The translations under genes were made by a program, and so were the position numbers. From Candidatus Colinaster equi (lineage in GTDB: Bacteria; Bacillota; Clostridia; Lachnospirales; Lachnospiraceae): a stretch of DNA of 34,029 nucleotides. Of this stretch, positions 12,001-17,783 are shown one piece after another; position 1 is the first letter of the stretch, and every line of letters begins with the position of its first letter. The DNA lies in NCBI GenBank assembly GCA_018064425.1, contig JAGHVF010000059.1, positions 1 to 34,029 of the forward strand, read 5' to 3'. The notes below the pieces were generated by a model. It was not told the origin of the DNA. It saw only the letters and a program-made list of their open reading frames with translations, and searched no databases.

Positions 12001-13806
12001 AATTATTGCACCCTTATATTTTTGTATATCAATGTTCTCTTCGAGTCTGACCACTGCAGGGATGTTATATTTTGGAGACTTTGGATCCTCCAGACATTCA
12101 AAATACACTCCCCTTTGCGAATCTGTCATCGCCGAGATTTTCGGAACTTCAGTCATATGGGCTATGGAAGAAGTACTCTCATCTTCCAAAAGAAGAGCTA
12201 TCGCTTTCGGTGTTTTTCCGCGCAGAATTATATCTGCGGTAAGTTGATCCAGCTTTACCGCATCAATCAGCTTGATTACTTTGATAGAATCTCCTCCCAA
12301 GGCTATAAAGTCGTCTTCTATACCGACCTTTCCGCACAGAAGAACCTGCTCAAATCCCTCGCAAAGTGCCTGCTGTATACCGGTTACCGGAGGAACGTAG
12401 GAAGCCTTATAGACGTCCATCACAGGTTCAGGAAGCTGCTTTCTGTCTATCTTGCCATTAATATTTTTGGGAATTTTCTCAACCTGAATCAAATATCTGG
12501 GAATCATGTAGTCAGGCATCTTCTTTTTTAATAAAGTGCGTATCTCTTCTTCCAAAATAGGTGCTTTTAACTCATAATATCCGGCCAGATATGTCTGTTT
12601 ATTATTATCAGTAAAGGACTTGACCGCAGAATTGGCGATTTGCTTAATCGCGTTAAGATTTCGCTCTATTTCCGGCATTTCTACTCTTTGACCATTAATC
12701 TTAACCATCCAGTCTTTTCGTGAAATAAACCGTATGCATCCGTCTGAATCCTGCTTTACCGAATCTCCGGTATGAATAAGTGTGCTGCCATTTTTAAGTC
12801 TGACGAATGTCTTATCGCTAAGCGTGGGATTTTTGAAATAACTTACGCCAAAATCACCTTCAATGCATAATTCACCGATGTCACCCGGTTTTACTTCATT
12901 TCCATCCTCGTCAAGGATATGGGCAACCAATCCTTCCCAGGGTGACCCGATAGGCGTAAGTTCATAGGATTTATCTATATAAAATCGAGTGACTAGAGAA
13001 CAGGTTTCACTCTGACCATAACAATTAAAGATATCAACTGAATCGAAGTGAATATTGCTTACAGCTTCACTTCCCGTCATAATGCGCTTACCCTTGAAAT
13101 CCTTCTCATCAATAATACGCAGTATCTGTGGAGGCAAAAATCCCAAATCCACCTTGTTATCTTTATAAAATTCGGCAATTAGTTTAACCGAGCTCTTGAT
13201 GCTGTTCGGAACAATATACACCGTAGCTGCAGAAATCAATGCACCATATATTTCGGTTACATTAACAATAAAAGAAAAAGGTGCAAACGAAGCATACTTT
13301 GGCCTGTCGTACTCAGCAAAAATCATTTCTTGATGCCGTTTGGTAGCCACATAGTATCCGTGTACGTTGTGAACTATACCTTTGGGATTTCCTGTTGAAC
13401 CCGAGGTATAAATCAAAAGCGCCGGAGAGTCATCCGCAGCTGATTTTTCATATGGTTGGTAATCTTCAATATCATCAAAAAAATCCTCTCGGATTACAAT
13501 TGAAGCCTCACAATCTGAAATAATGAATTCCACTCTGTCCTTCGGATACTCCAGGATAAGCGGAACAACCGCGCATCCCGCTTTCATAATCCCCAAATAT
13601 GCTTCTATATACGAAGCTCCCTGCTCCATCAGAATGGGAACAAAGTCACCTTCCTTACAGTTAAGTGCATGAAGTTTTCCCGCTACAAGCGAGCTGACTC
13701 TGTCAAGTTCACCGTATGATGTAATATCAACGCCGCCATTGTCAACAATCGCCGGATTATTATAATTACTGTTTGCTACCTTACTAAATGCCTCAACGTA
13801 ATTCAT
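1828..13806 (-). CDS. Four-module nonribosomal peptide synthetase with terminal reductase
   Basis: A single 3992-residue protein in the order A1-PCP1, C1-A2-PCP2, C2-A3-PCP3, C3-A4-PCP4, R. TSGSTG adenylation motifs lie near residues 132, 1130, 2138 and 3158. Carrier serines lie near 506 (GGDS), 1515 (GLVS), 2521 (GLTS) and 3544 (GGSS). Condensation motifs HHLIFDG, HHAIFDG and HHIVFDG lie near 678, 1685 and 2705. A Rossmann GANGYMG near 3628 opens the reductase. All four A domains keep the C-terminal lysine motif. There is no epimerase, methyltransferase, starter C domain or thioesterase. The start is the ATG at 13806, behind GAGGG at 5-6 nt spacing; an upstream in-frame TTG at 13830 has no such site. 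The protein is cytoplasmic and needs a phosphopantetheinyl transferase, not seen here. Expected product: a four-unit chain released as an aldehyde or alcohol. Substrates are not assignable by eye. Confidence 0.96.
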   Translation of the reverse strand: MNYVEAFSKVANSNYNNPAIVDNGGVDITSYGELDRVSSLVAGKLHALNCKEGDFVPILMEQGASYIEAYLGIMKAGCAVVPLILEYPKDRVEFIISDCEASIVIREDFFDDIEDYQPYEKSAADDSPALLIYTSGSTGNPKGIVHNVHGYYVATKRHQEMIFAEYDRPKYASFAPFSFIVNVTEIYGALISAATVYIVPNSIKSSVKLIAEFYKDNKVDLGFLPPQILRIIDEKDFKGKRIMTGSEAVSNIHFDSVDIFNCYGQSETCSLVTRFYIDKSYELTPIGSPWEGLVAHILDEDGNEVKPGDIGELCIEGDFGVSYFKNPTLSDKTFVRLKNGSTLIHTGDSVKQDSDGCIRFISRKDWMVKINGQRVEMPEIERNLNAIKQIANSAVKSFTDNNKQTYLAGYYELKAPILEEEIRTLLKKKMPDYMIPRYLIQVEKIPKNINGKIDRKQLPEPVMDVYKASYVPPVTGIQQALCEGFEQVLLCGKVGIEDDFIALGGDSIKVIKLIDAVKLDQLTADIILRGKTPKAIALLLEDESTSSIAHMTEVPKISAMTDSQRGVYFECLEDPKSPKYNIPAVVRLEENIDIQKYKGAIIEVAKRHPAFNLTMKIVDDIPSMVYADKDIVVDCCEVDDLDEMIADYVRPFDIENGPLYRFEICTSPKGSVFVFDVHHLIFDGTSLAIFVSQIEAVYNGLAINDESISIFDISEYEKNIKQSEQYARAAKFFEKKLAGCDVNVSIPKKSVLSDSEHVVGNIVRKSTGLIDDEKVQQFIKTNKITENTLFMGAFAYALCKFSGGEISNFATVNNGRHDVGLKDSIGMFVRTLPMHYEIDDTQSIRDFLEFVQNDFFETLSHDCISFGELVSKYGVNSNVTFVYQNEMLSIAEEIPTKDISSDIDVMLFKERNEYKLLIRYYRNLYPDELMDNLASAFYNIVSDMMTVSLLSEIKPVDDRASVFRLDINDTDYPIEYCAVHTIIEKYADQYPDRVAITAEGASLTYKEFNEKANSVACALIQMGIKAEDIIGIVLPRTQEAIIAQLAVWKASAAFLMMLPEYPDDRIEYCLKDAQSPIVITNKSIADSKELIGKNHNSCKIVLIEELLSENGIENPSIAVKPEQLAYCIYTSGSTGNPKGVMIEHRNLCNFVNANPKNKEVYDMVHQRTKMLAIASLSFDMSLMEIYTALCNGMTLCMATDNEIRNPILLAELIIHEKIDVMAATPSFMTSILDFEKMQEAVRYIKVIDFGAEAFPAVLFDKLNSLNRDIKIINGYGPTEATISCISTIINSNEYITIGRPAANVQVCIMDKFGRMMPKGTYGELVIVGDGVGRGYVNLPEKTMASFFEINKRRAYRTGDLCRINENNEVEIRGRIDNQVKLRGLRVELDEIEKVMLNIPSVQTVKVVVRNSGTEDYLAGFYVAAQKISPSDIKTEMKSKLPGYMIPSALMQLDIMPLTSNGKIDIKQLPEVSYTVENLVLPQTSRQQKIYDMVKSIIGHANFGIDSDLFDSGLVSLGTIRFTALLYDEFGVNVTISDIRQNSTVRKIDSFLDTVSIQREYAILNDYPITKTQIGVVIECMANPGTTIYNIPGLIKLGNEVDLDRLQDALKACINAHPYLKARLFTDENGNIRVRRNDEEAPFVEYVKGTLPRKEDLVRPFDLMNDSLYRVALYQTEDANYLFADFHHAIFDGTCETIFFKDLNRAYSGENIKTEQYTGYEAALDEEYALSKETYKEAKHYFEKLLGECDSDCAPIPSPELLEEGVGNITHMTAVSSDAVEEYCNQKNVSKNAFFNAVFGYVLAKYDNKSEVVYTTVYNGRNDARKVDSISMYVKTLPVLTRIDEDKDIGVYVQEVKDQLLETMSNDIYSFADISNAFGVRSDVLFVYQGDRFDFDTLCGQKCEIIEFEPQTAKSDILCQVFEENDEYAINVQYRTDLYDEPFITKLANCMGRVMNEFLNKEKLRQIEFISPGESAELSSLNGVPLDYDYTKNVIDLFEEQVRKNPDRIAVEYQNRAYTYREVDELSDRIGAYLEEHGVKESSIVPILIPRCEYMLIASLGVLKTGAAYQPLDSSYPVDRLKYMVKDTKAKFLIADEKLMSCLPDWEGDVLLLRDIPGLEKKEFVRASIRPGDLFVVLYTSGSTGVPKGCMLEHSNIAAFCHWYREYYELNENSRVLAYASYGFDANMMDMYPAMVTGAEVVIVAEDMRLNLPGINEYVKQKQITHMFMTTQVGRQFAQLCDSEYLKCLSVGGEALVPMEPNSRFKLYNGYGPTECTIFTTTFEVDKLYRRNPIGRPLNNIHLYVVDSNMRRLPIGMPGELLVAGPQVSRGYLNNPSKTAQSYISNPFEKIAGYERVYRTGDIVRILPDGCVDFIGRNDGQVKIRGFRIELPEVEQIIRRFPQIKDATVSTYATPTGGKELVAYVVSDEKVDINKLNAFIKSEKPSYMVPSVIMQIDRIPLNQNQKVNRKALPMPKINEDVQTVGSAKLTTCEEKILSVLKDTTGIEVRDLASGLIEQGLTSIAAISFVTGLSRELKVDIPVIEILKGCSVLDIENYIFNELIKGNISAPQKTEEGATPVLNEYPLTANQLGIYYESMQRPTDILYNVPFCFKLPKIDTKRLMDALKKAIAAHTYLNTFIKTTPEGLVQVRNDSYEASIDYVQIEDEAVEENFRNFVKPFNLHSGPLYRLLVAESKTSSYLMMDFHHIVFDGYSLNLFMTSLKEAYENGDTQKEDYTYFDYTLYEKDYEKSKMYAEDEKYFTSKLENFENVTEIHPDKHDSLDSGHSSCAKRYVKSSIVNECCNECKVTPSALFLASSFYTIARFAGSSDVYISTISNGRSNSKIRNTMGMFVHTLPVVMRRTDMTGSVADLIKKAASTLNEVIEHENYPFTTLASRYGYKTNIMYECQLGVVGELTFDNQPIVNVDVDTNAPKFNIKIVITQEGDEDCINIEYNDALYSEEYMNRLADALYLCTMRMMEGTDAKAAKMTLLDDNEARKVKNFGEPEGHDIPISLVHEMFVKAVKENPKKPAIIGSDAVLSYDELNVRSNILANNLIARGVKPRDSVLLLLPRRCCYFTALLGVLKAGASFIPCDPKYPEERIRQIIEDSEAKYIITTEDKLPYYPQNAAICIDEIVNGADDRLPISDVDSDDLAYMIYTSGSTGKPKGVMLRHAGVCNYFTTDERNILYDMADKCMVHKVLSITTVSFDLAMKDSLGMLCNGRTIVFADEDSMNDPVALTELIRTHKVDMFNATPSRLQQYMEYKPFLNALADLKMIVCGGEMYPLNLLKKLQSITTAKLINTYGPTEVTISSNMADLTLADYVSVGKPLLNYKEYIVDNDQNPVPVGIIGELLIGGWGVARGYKNLEEQTNERFIMYNGQRVYKTGDYAKWDNDGNVIIIGRKDNQVKLRGLRIELSEVENVLNREEYIKQSLVLIDRINGQDHLCAYFTATKQVDMKELRDSARKQLTQYMVPTAYCQLENMPMTPNGKIDRRALPKPVLLGSSDYVEASGEAERFFCDTFKKILKIDQVGANDNFFEIGGSSLTVTSVVVAAQTQGYSVSYSDVFKHATARELARLATGNLEEQTYSDEEIENFDYSKINKLLQNNNLDSFCKGEQRELGNILLTGANGYMGIHVLVNYLKNETGTAYCMLRQGRSGSPKDRLKNMIFYYFGGTVDKEVEERVIVLNGDVTQYDSFEAFEKYDINTVFNCAANVKHFSSGTDIEDVNIGGLKNCISFCQKKNIRLVHFSTTSVAGEIKVEKGREIPSLTEQSLYIGQTLDNKYTHSKFLAERELLTAIADGRIDAKIIRVGTLAPRKEDGEFQINYLTNNFMGRLRAYNLIGCFPYDLCNDLVRMGAIDVSADAYLRLARTPKECCVFNAANNHTVTLGDIIECMKHRGKNIDLVEMPEFEKRMVIAAQDPSKASIISSMIAYMKSEPNDNVRYVEIGVDYTNSILNRMDFFWNITDVSYIERFIDALDGLGFFEYKIR
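3040..6102 (-). other. NRPS module 4: C3-A4-PCP4
   Basis: Residues 2569-3589. C3 carries HHIVFDG near residue 2705. A4 has YTSGSTGKPKGVM, NTYGPTEVT and YKTGDY, ending NGKIDRRALP. Pocket residues by eye are D-L-K-N-V-G-T-I-S-K; the Lys and Asn would give a polar pocket, but no named substrate is supported. PCP4 has FEIGGSSLTV (serine near 3544). This is the final residue loaded, so its carboxyl becomes the aldehyde or alcohol carbon. Confidence 0.85.
6103..9144 (-). other. NRPS module 3: C2-A3-PCP3
   Basis: Residues 1555-2568. C2 carries HHAIFDG near residue 1685. A3 has YTSGSTGVPKG, NGYGPTECT and YRTGDI, and ends in NQKVNRK, so the lysine is kept. Pocket residues by eye are D-A-M-F-S-G-G-I-F-K, mostly hydrophobic, which would suit a nonpolar side chain; this is weak inference. 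PCP3 has EQGLTSIAA with the serine near 2521. Confidence 0.85.
9145..12147 (-). other. NRPS module 2: C1-A2-PCP2
   Basis: Residues 554-1554. C1 keeps the catalytic HHLIFDG near residue 678. A2 has YTSGSTGNPKGVM, NGYGPTEAT and YRTGDL. Its pocket residues by eye are D-M-M-A-D-G-G-I-S-K; Asp235 is present, so an alpha-amino acid is expected. I cannot assign the amino acid, though A2 reads somewhat DltA-like (small substrate pocket) around ATPSFMTS. PCP2 has FDSGLVSLG rather than the LGGxS consensus but keeps the serine near residue 1515. Confidence 0.85.
12148..13806 (-). other. NRPS module 1: loading A1-PCP1, atypical substrate pocket
   Basis: Residues 1-553. The AMP-forming core is intact (YTSGSTGNPKG, GQSET in place of GPTE, NGKIDRK). 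The segment that normally reads SFDxSVWE reads SFIVNVTE, so the position equivalent to PheA Asp235 is Ile180. Aligned by eye to PheA, the ten pocket residues read I-V-T-F-M-G-C-S-L-K. That Asp contacts the alpha-amino group in ordinary amino-acid A domains. Its loss is typical of domains that activate aryl, fatty or hydroxy acids. The A8 region also departs from the norm (RKDWMVKINGQRVE). No C domain precedes it, consistent with chain initiation. The carrier serine lies in LGGDSIKV near residue 506. Confidence 0.85.
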
Positions 13807-13860
13807 ATTTCCCTCATCTCTTCTTTTCAATAAATAACAGCCAAATCTGTATCCTTTCTA

Positions 13861-13889
13861 ATTATAAAAAAAATGACTTCCACAGTAAA
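13861..13889 (-). promoter_or_regulatory. Probable NRPS promoter overlapping a terminator
   Basis: On the minus strand TTTACT (-35, 13889-13884) is followed by 17 bp and a perfect TATAAT (-10, 13866-13861). Transcription would begin near 13853, giving a leader of about 45-50 nt with GAGGG before the ATG at 13806. The -35 lies inside the stem of the neighbouring terminator hairpin and the -10 abuts its T-run. Confidence 0.55.
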
Positions 13890-13900
13890 GACTGTAGAAG
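13866..13900 (-). terminator. Rho-independent terminator before the NRPS
   Basis: Read on the minus strand, a 10-bp stem (CTTCTACAGT with ACTGTGGAAG, one G-U pair) closes a four-base loop and runs, after TCA, into a tract of T residues. It should stop transcripts arriving from the acyltransferase and PcfB scrap upstream, insulating the NRPS from that operon or acting as an attenuator. Confidence 0.7.
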
Positions 13901-13912
13901 AAGGTTTAGATA

Positions 13913-14032
13913 TTATATTTTACGTAATAAACTTAACAAGTACTTCTCACAAGCTCTTAGAAACGCTCGACCGGTCATCTTAGTTACCTGAACAGCAATG
14001 CCAACTGTTTTTTGATTTGCTTCTTCTTGCAT
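13913..14032 (-). pseudogene. Truncated PcfB-like (DUF3801) conjugative-element remnant
   Basis: A 39-codon ORF starts with ATG at 14032 behind GGAGG at good spacing. It opens MQEEANQKTVGIAVQ and continues TKMTGRAFLRACEKYL before an early stop. From memory this matches the N-terminus of PcfB/DUF3801 proteins of Lachnospiraceae conjugative elements, which usually exceed 100 residues. Only the N-terminal third remains, so I call it a relic. It sits between the acyltransferase and the NRPS, unrelated to either, and marks a past insertion or recombination here. It could alternatively be translated as a short peptide. Confidence 0.6.
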
Positions 14033-14215
14033 CTTTGCCTCCATTTCTATTAGGGCTGTGCACCGCCTAAATGGATTTGCGCGCATACAAAAAGCAGCTG
14101 ATTCAAAGGATTTATCTCCTTCGTTTCAACTGCTCTATTGTAATAATATCACACTGTTTCACTTAGGAACTTAGTTTGCAAATGTCGAACTCACTCCTTT
14201 TACAGTATTCCATGA

Positions 14216-14254
14216 ATTTGCTATTTTGTTCAAAAAACTTAAGCAATAGCAAAT
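14216..14254. repeat. 10-bp inverted repeat after the acyltransferase gene
   Basis: ATTTGCTATT at 14216-14225 pairs perfectly with AATAGCAAAT at 14245-14254 across a 19-base loop. There is no T-run after it on the minus strand, so it is not a standard terminator. It may be an RNA-processing hairpin or a protein-binding dyad. The rest of 14033-14215 shows no convincing gene, only an unassigned leader of the PcfB relic containing an AAGGAGA ribosome-binding-like site. Confidence 0.4.
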
Positions 14255-14288
14255 AAATCTCAATGCCTATACCGCTTCAAATTTTTCA

Positions 14289-15614
14289 CTACTTTTCGTC
14301 ATAATAATTCTCCAATTCATCTACCATCATATGGTCAAAATAAACTCTTTTATTATCAACCGTCTGCGCCAAAATGCCATAATCGCCAAAAGCCCTTTTA
14401 ACACAATCTGCCAGACGCATATCATCCGTCTGGCATAATACCTGCAAACGCATATCTTCCTTAAAGCTGTGAACTATAACAGCATTGGCTTTAACAAGCG
14501 CCTTAACTTCACAATTGGAAATCATTTTGTCAAGGCCCGTAAGCAGGGTAAGTTTCCCGGGGTATGACAGGGCATATGAAAAAGGCAATTTGTCACCTTT
14601 CTTCTTGGGATTCGTCATTTCATTTGCCAGTTTGGCAAATGGCACTTCTCCATTTTCAAAGGACTCTACAGCTCCTGCCTTTGATGCCATAAGGCTTTTT
14701 ACACAAGCCTCGCTCATCTGATTTTTCATAAGGCTTTTCCACTTTGCGCACCTGTCTTTTATATCTGCTTTTTCATCTTCTTCATGTACCGGAAGCAAAA
14801 CTCCGTCCGAACAGTTAACTATCGTATGTGAGTTACACAAAGGTCTTAAATTAACAGGAACCATTGCAATAACCGGCTTATCCTTCGGTTCGAATTCCCT
14901 TCGTATTGCGATGCTGCAGACATCGTTAAGCAATGCCATTACGGAAGTCTCCAGCGCTTTTGCTTTGGAAATCACTTCAGATGTCTTAACATTAACTATG
15001 GCTTCATGAATATATTCCGTATCATCAGAATATACTGTTGTCGGTATATCATAAGCCGCCTCATTTTCAAAAACAAACTCCGGGGCGGCATCTGTATCTT
15101 TGTGGGTATTATAAGGATCCAGTAAATCATTGTAATCGCCCTTACCAAAGTCGTCTTCACCCAGCCTTATGGCAGACTTAATTTCATCAACCTCTTCTCG
15201 GCTCATAACAAAGCCGATTCTTTTAGCGTATAAATACATAACGCATCGCATAAATTCCATAGCTCCGGCCGCATCCGTAAGACCATGGTAATAACTAAAG
15301 TTAAAATTATCAGCTTCATAACTTACGTAAAAAAGATATCCGTTAGTGTCCTTTGTACCAAAGTGCCTTACTTTATCGTCTTTGGGTACAAAAAGGACGC
15401 TGTCAGTATTACGGACGGAAATCAGTTTGTTTTCCCTTACCATAATTTTAACAGCCAGCTCAGGATAGTATTTTAATGCTTCTGCCATGGCGTCCTGCAG
15501 CATCTTAATCTGTAGACTCGGAATAGTAAGAATTATACGAATATTAAAAGTTGCCCCCTGGGACATCGTATAATAAAAAAATTTATTCGAGGCTCCCAAT
15601 AACTGTTCCTGCAT
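14289..15614 (-). CDS. Standalone condensation/alcohol-acetyltransferase-like protein
   Basis: 441 residues. The fold is the CoA-dependent acyltransferase superfamily shared by NRPS condensation domains, PapA-type and alcohol O-acetyltransferases. The diagnostic HHxxxDG motif appears as YHGLTDAAG at residues 109-117: the catalytic second His (H110) and Asp114 are kept, while the first His is Tyr and the Gly after Asp is Ala. The N-terminal FNIRIILTIPSLQIKMLQDAM resembles the usual lead-in of this family. The ATG at 15614 has AAGGAG about nine bases upstream. It follows the GT2-GH3 gene by 17 bp, so they form one operon. It may acylate the peptide, a sugar or a lipid, or condense a starter acid in trans. 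The family is fairly secure, the substrate unknown. Confidence 0.75.
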   Translation of the reverse strand: MQEQLLGASNKFFYYTMSQGATFNIRIILTIPSLQIKMLQDAMAEALKYYPELAVKIMVRENKLISVRNTDSVLFVPKDDKVRHFGTKDTNGYLFYVSYEADNFNFSYYHGLTDAAGAMEFMRCVMYLYAKRIGFVMSREEVDEIKSAIRLGEDDFGKGDYNDLLDPYNTHKDTDAAPEFVFENEAAYDIPTTVYSDDTEYIHEAIVNVKTSEVISKAKALETSVMALLNDVCSIAIRREFEPKDKPVIAMVPVNLRPLCNSHTIVNCSDGVLLPVHEEDEKADIKDRCAKWKSLMKNQMSEACVKSLMASKAGAVESFENGEVPFAKLANEMTNPKKKGDKLPFSYALSYPGKLTLLTGLDKMISNCEVKALVKANAVIVHSFKEDMRLQVLCQTDDMRLADCVKRAFGDYGILAQTVDNKRVYFDHMMVDELENYYDEK

Positions 15615-15631
15615 TTATTTACTTCTCCTTT

Positions 15632-17755
15632 TTAAACAAAAAATACCTTTCCGTCCTTTATATCCGTAATTGATATTTTAAACGGCAGCATACATCTGTA
15701 TATACCCGACCGGGTTGTAACAGCGAGACTGTATACCTTACCCTTTTCAACAGCATCAATTGTCTTGGGTAATGTGTTTTTGGCGCTTCCTTCTTCCATG
15801 AACTCATAGTAAATCGAGTCAGTGCACAATTCAAACGTTCCCTCACCGGTATTCTTGCCTATAACACCCATTTCGGTAATCAGTGCCGTATTCTCATAGC
15901 AAATACCGTCAAAAGCATATCCTTTTGCGAAGTCACGCACTCCTTTAGTTTGGGCAGATGTTGTGGAAATTTTGGAAAGACTCGGCCATACTTTCTTCAG
16001 ATCAATCAGCCCTTCCTTATTTTTCTTGATATTACGCAACTGGTCGGCTCTTTCTTTATCAGGATAAATATACGCTTTTAATATTTTTTTAGTTTCGTTA
16101 CCAAGTTCTTGAACATGAGAAATGGTACCGTTTTCGATATCCTTAATAATTGTCTCCCAATAGTCCGAAATCACGTCAACCAAAGCCTCATAATCCCATG
16201 AATTATAAATAACAATCTGGTCAACATCCTTTTGGGCCACAGCAAGTAGGGCATACAAATAACTGTAGTCCTTTTCATCCCTGTTCATAGTAATCTCCAG
16301 GGGTGATGTAAAGGCGCATTTAGCCTGCTTACCATAAAGAAGCTGTCTTAAATATTCCGTCAGGGAAATAATATAAATTGAGCTTACAGGAATTCCGTCA
16401 TTATATTCTTTGATAGATGTGTCACCTTCCCACCACAGGAATACTTTTTGACCGGAAAGAACATTCTCAAAATGATTGGCAAAATCCTTGGCAAGCTGTT
16501 TATTAACAGGCAGCTTCATTCCGTTAATCATCTCAACATACCAGCTTGTTTTGGCTTCCGACAAAATAGCTGTTTCACCTATGCTCATCTGCAAATCAAG
16601 CAGGGGCTGATAGTCTTTGGGCTTTGAAATAGGGACCTGATACTGATATCCTTTTTCCGACAAAATATCAGCAAAATGATATCTTTGTCCAAAATCGGTA
16701 TTGATATTGCTCTTGATAATGTCATACAGAATGCTGAATCCGCTATCAAGCCCATTGCTTTTGATATTGCTGTCAAATCTTTCAACATTCAAAAGTATTT
16801 CAAAAGGCAACGTATTCATCAGGCTGTTAAAGGGTTCGCAAAAACGTCCGCGAGGAATAGGCGTCGTCATTCTAAGATACGGCTCCATTGCATTTTTAAC
16901 CTTTATTCTGGTTTCCATCTTTACATCGGGAAAAGCAAGATATCTGCTCATGACAAATCCCAGACAAATAATAATATGGTTTGCATACAGACCATAATTC
17001 ATGGCCCGTTCGATATTCCCGATTACATTATCAAGCATATGAAGAATCTGCTCATCTGTTTTGGGGGAGCTAAGCATTGAACCGGAGTTAATATAATAAT
17101 TATATCCGATAAGCTGAGGAAGGATGCAAATCTTATCAGCCTCGCCTATAGTCAATAGATTAAAATAGCAGTCTTCCGCTATTTCAAAGCTCTCGTCAAA
17201 TGTGATATTTTTTTCACGAAGGAATTGAAGATCATATGCCCTGTTGGTAACAAAGAAAGGAAAGTCATTGTAGACCCTGTTATCGACGCCACCGTCTTTG
17301 GTTACGATTATCTCTTTATATGTCTGGTTTACGGCTGTTGTTTCGGACAGCGCAAGCATATCGGAAAACTCAAGCTCATATTCGCGTCTAAACACCAATA
17401 CCTGCGCTTTTGTCCTGTCAAAAGCCGCAACGATTTTTTCAATTGCATCTTCACGGAATTTATCATCGCCATCAAGAAATCCGACACAGCGGCCGGTAGC
17501 GATTTCAAGGCCGCGATTTCTGGGGCTTGAAGGCGTATGTATATCGTTACTAATTCGATCGATGATTACGTTAGGGCAATCCCTCAGTCGCGTAACCACG
17601 TCATTGTAATAAGAATCCTCACTGTTATGTACTACAATAACCCATTCAATATTTTCAAAACCAAATGTCTGCTGTTTTAAAGATGCAATAGTTTGATCAA
17701 AAACATCCATCTTAATATTATGAAACGGTGTAATAATAGAAATAGAATAGCCCAT
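15632..17755 (-). CDS. GT2 glycosyltransferase fused to degenerate GH3-type acyl-adenylase domain
   Basis: 707 residues in two parts. Residues 1-~230 are a GT-A family 2 glycosyltransferase (SIITPFHN start, PRNRG, metal-binding LDGDD at 94-98). From about 335 to the end the protein follows the GH3 (auxin-responsive) acyl-acid-amido synthetase fold: TDFGQRYHFADI at 353-364, VPISKPKDY, TSPLEI at 483-488, VWPSL at 589-593, YENTALITEMGVIG at 620-633, IYYEFM, and AVTTRSGIYR at 678-687. Three ATP/AMP motifs are spoiled. The SSGT-type loop reads AKTSWYVEMINGMK, the YxxSE-type site reads ALITE, and the YRxGD-type site reads YRCMLPF. The C-terminal subdomain of GH3 proteins is also missing. So the GH3 half may be a binding scaffold rather than an enzyme. 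GGAGG precedes the ATG, and a strong promoter lies upstream. Confidence 0.75.
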   Translation of the reverse strand: MGYSISIITPFHNIKMDVFDQTIASLKQQTFGFENIEWVIVVHNSEDSYYNDVVTRLRDCPNVIIDRISNDIHTPSSPRNRGLEIATGRCVGFLDGDDKFREDAIEKIVAAFDRTKAQVLVFRREYELEFSDMLALSETTAVNQTYKEIIVTKDGGVDNRVYNDFPFFVTNRAYDLQFLREKNITFDESFEIAEDCYFNLLTIGEADKICILPQLIGYNYYINSGSMLSSPKTDEQILHMLDNVIGNIERAMNYGLYANHIIICLGFVMSRYLAFPDVKMETRIKVKNAMEPYLRMTTPIPRGRFCEPFNSLMNTLPFEILLNVERFDSNIKSNGLDSGFSILYDIIKSNINTDFGQRYHFADILSEKGYQYQVPISKPKDYQPLLDLQMSIGETAILSEAKTSWYVEMINGMKLPVNKQLAKDFANHFENVLSGQKVFLWWEGDTSIKEYNDGIPVSSIYIISLTEYLRQLLYGKQAKCAFTSPLEITMNRDEKDYSYLYALLAVAQKDVDQIVIYNSWDYEALVDVISDYWETIIKDIENGTISHVQELGNETKKILKAYIYPDKERADQLRNIKKNKEGLIDLKKVWPSLSKISTTSAQTKGVRDFAKGYAFDGICYENTALITEMGVIGKNTGEGTFELCTDSIYYEFMEEGSAKNTLPKTIDAVEKGKVYSLAVTTRSGIYRCMLPFKISITDIKDGKVFFV

Positions 17756-17783
17756 ACTGCCTCCATAAATTTATTCATATTTC

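Noticed and set aside
11641..12531. 296-codon plus-strand ORF inside the NRPS
   Set aside because: It lies antisense within the C1/PCP1/A1 coding region, has no ribosome site and no recognisable domain; the NRPS frame shows conserved motifs throughout.
13807..13830. Upstream TTG start for the NRPS
   Set aside because: The eight extra codons consist of the ribosome binding site region itself; the ATG at 13806 follows GAGGG at proper spacing.
14216..14254. Terminator after the acyltransferase gene
   Set aside because: The 10-bp dyad has a 19-base loop, low GC and no T-run; kept only as an inverted repeat.
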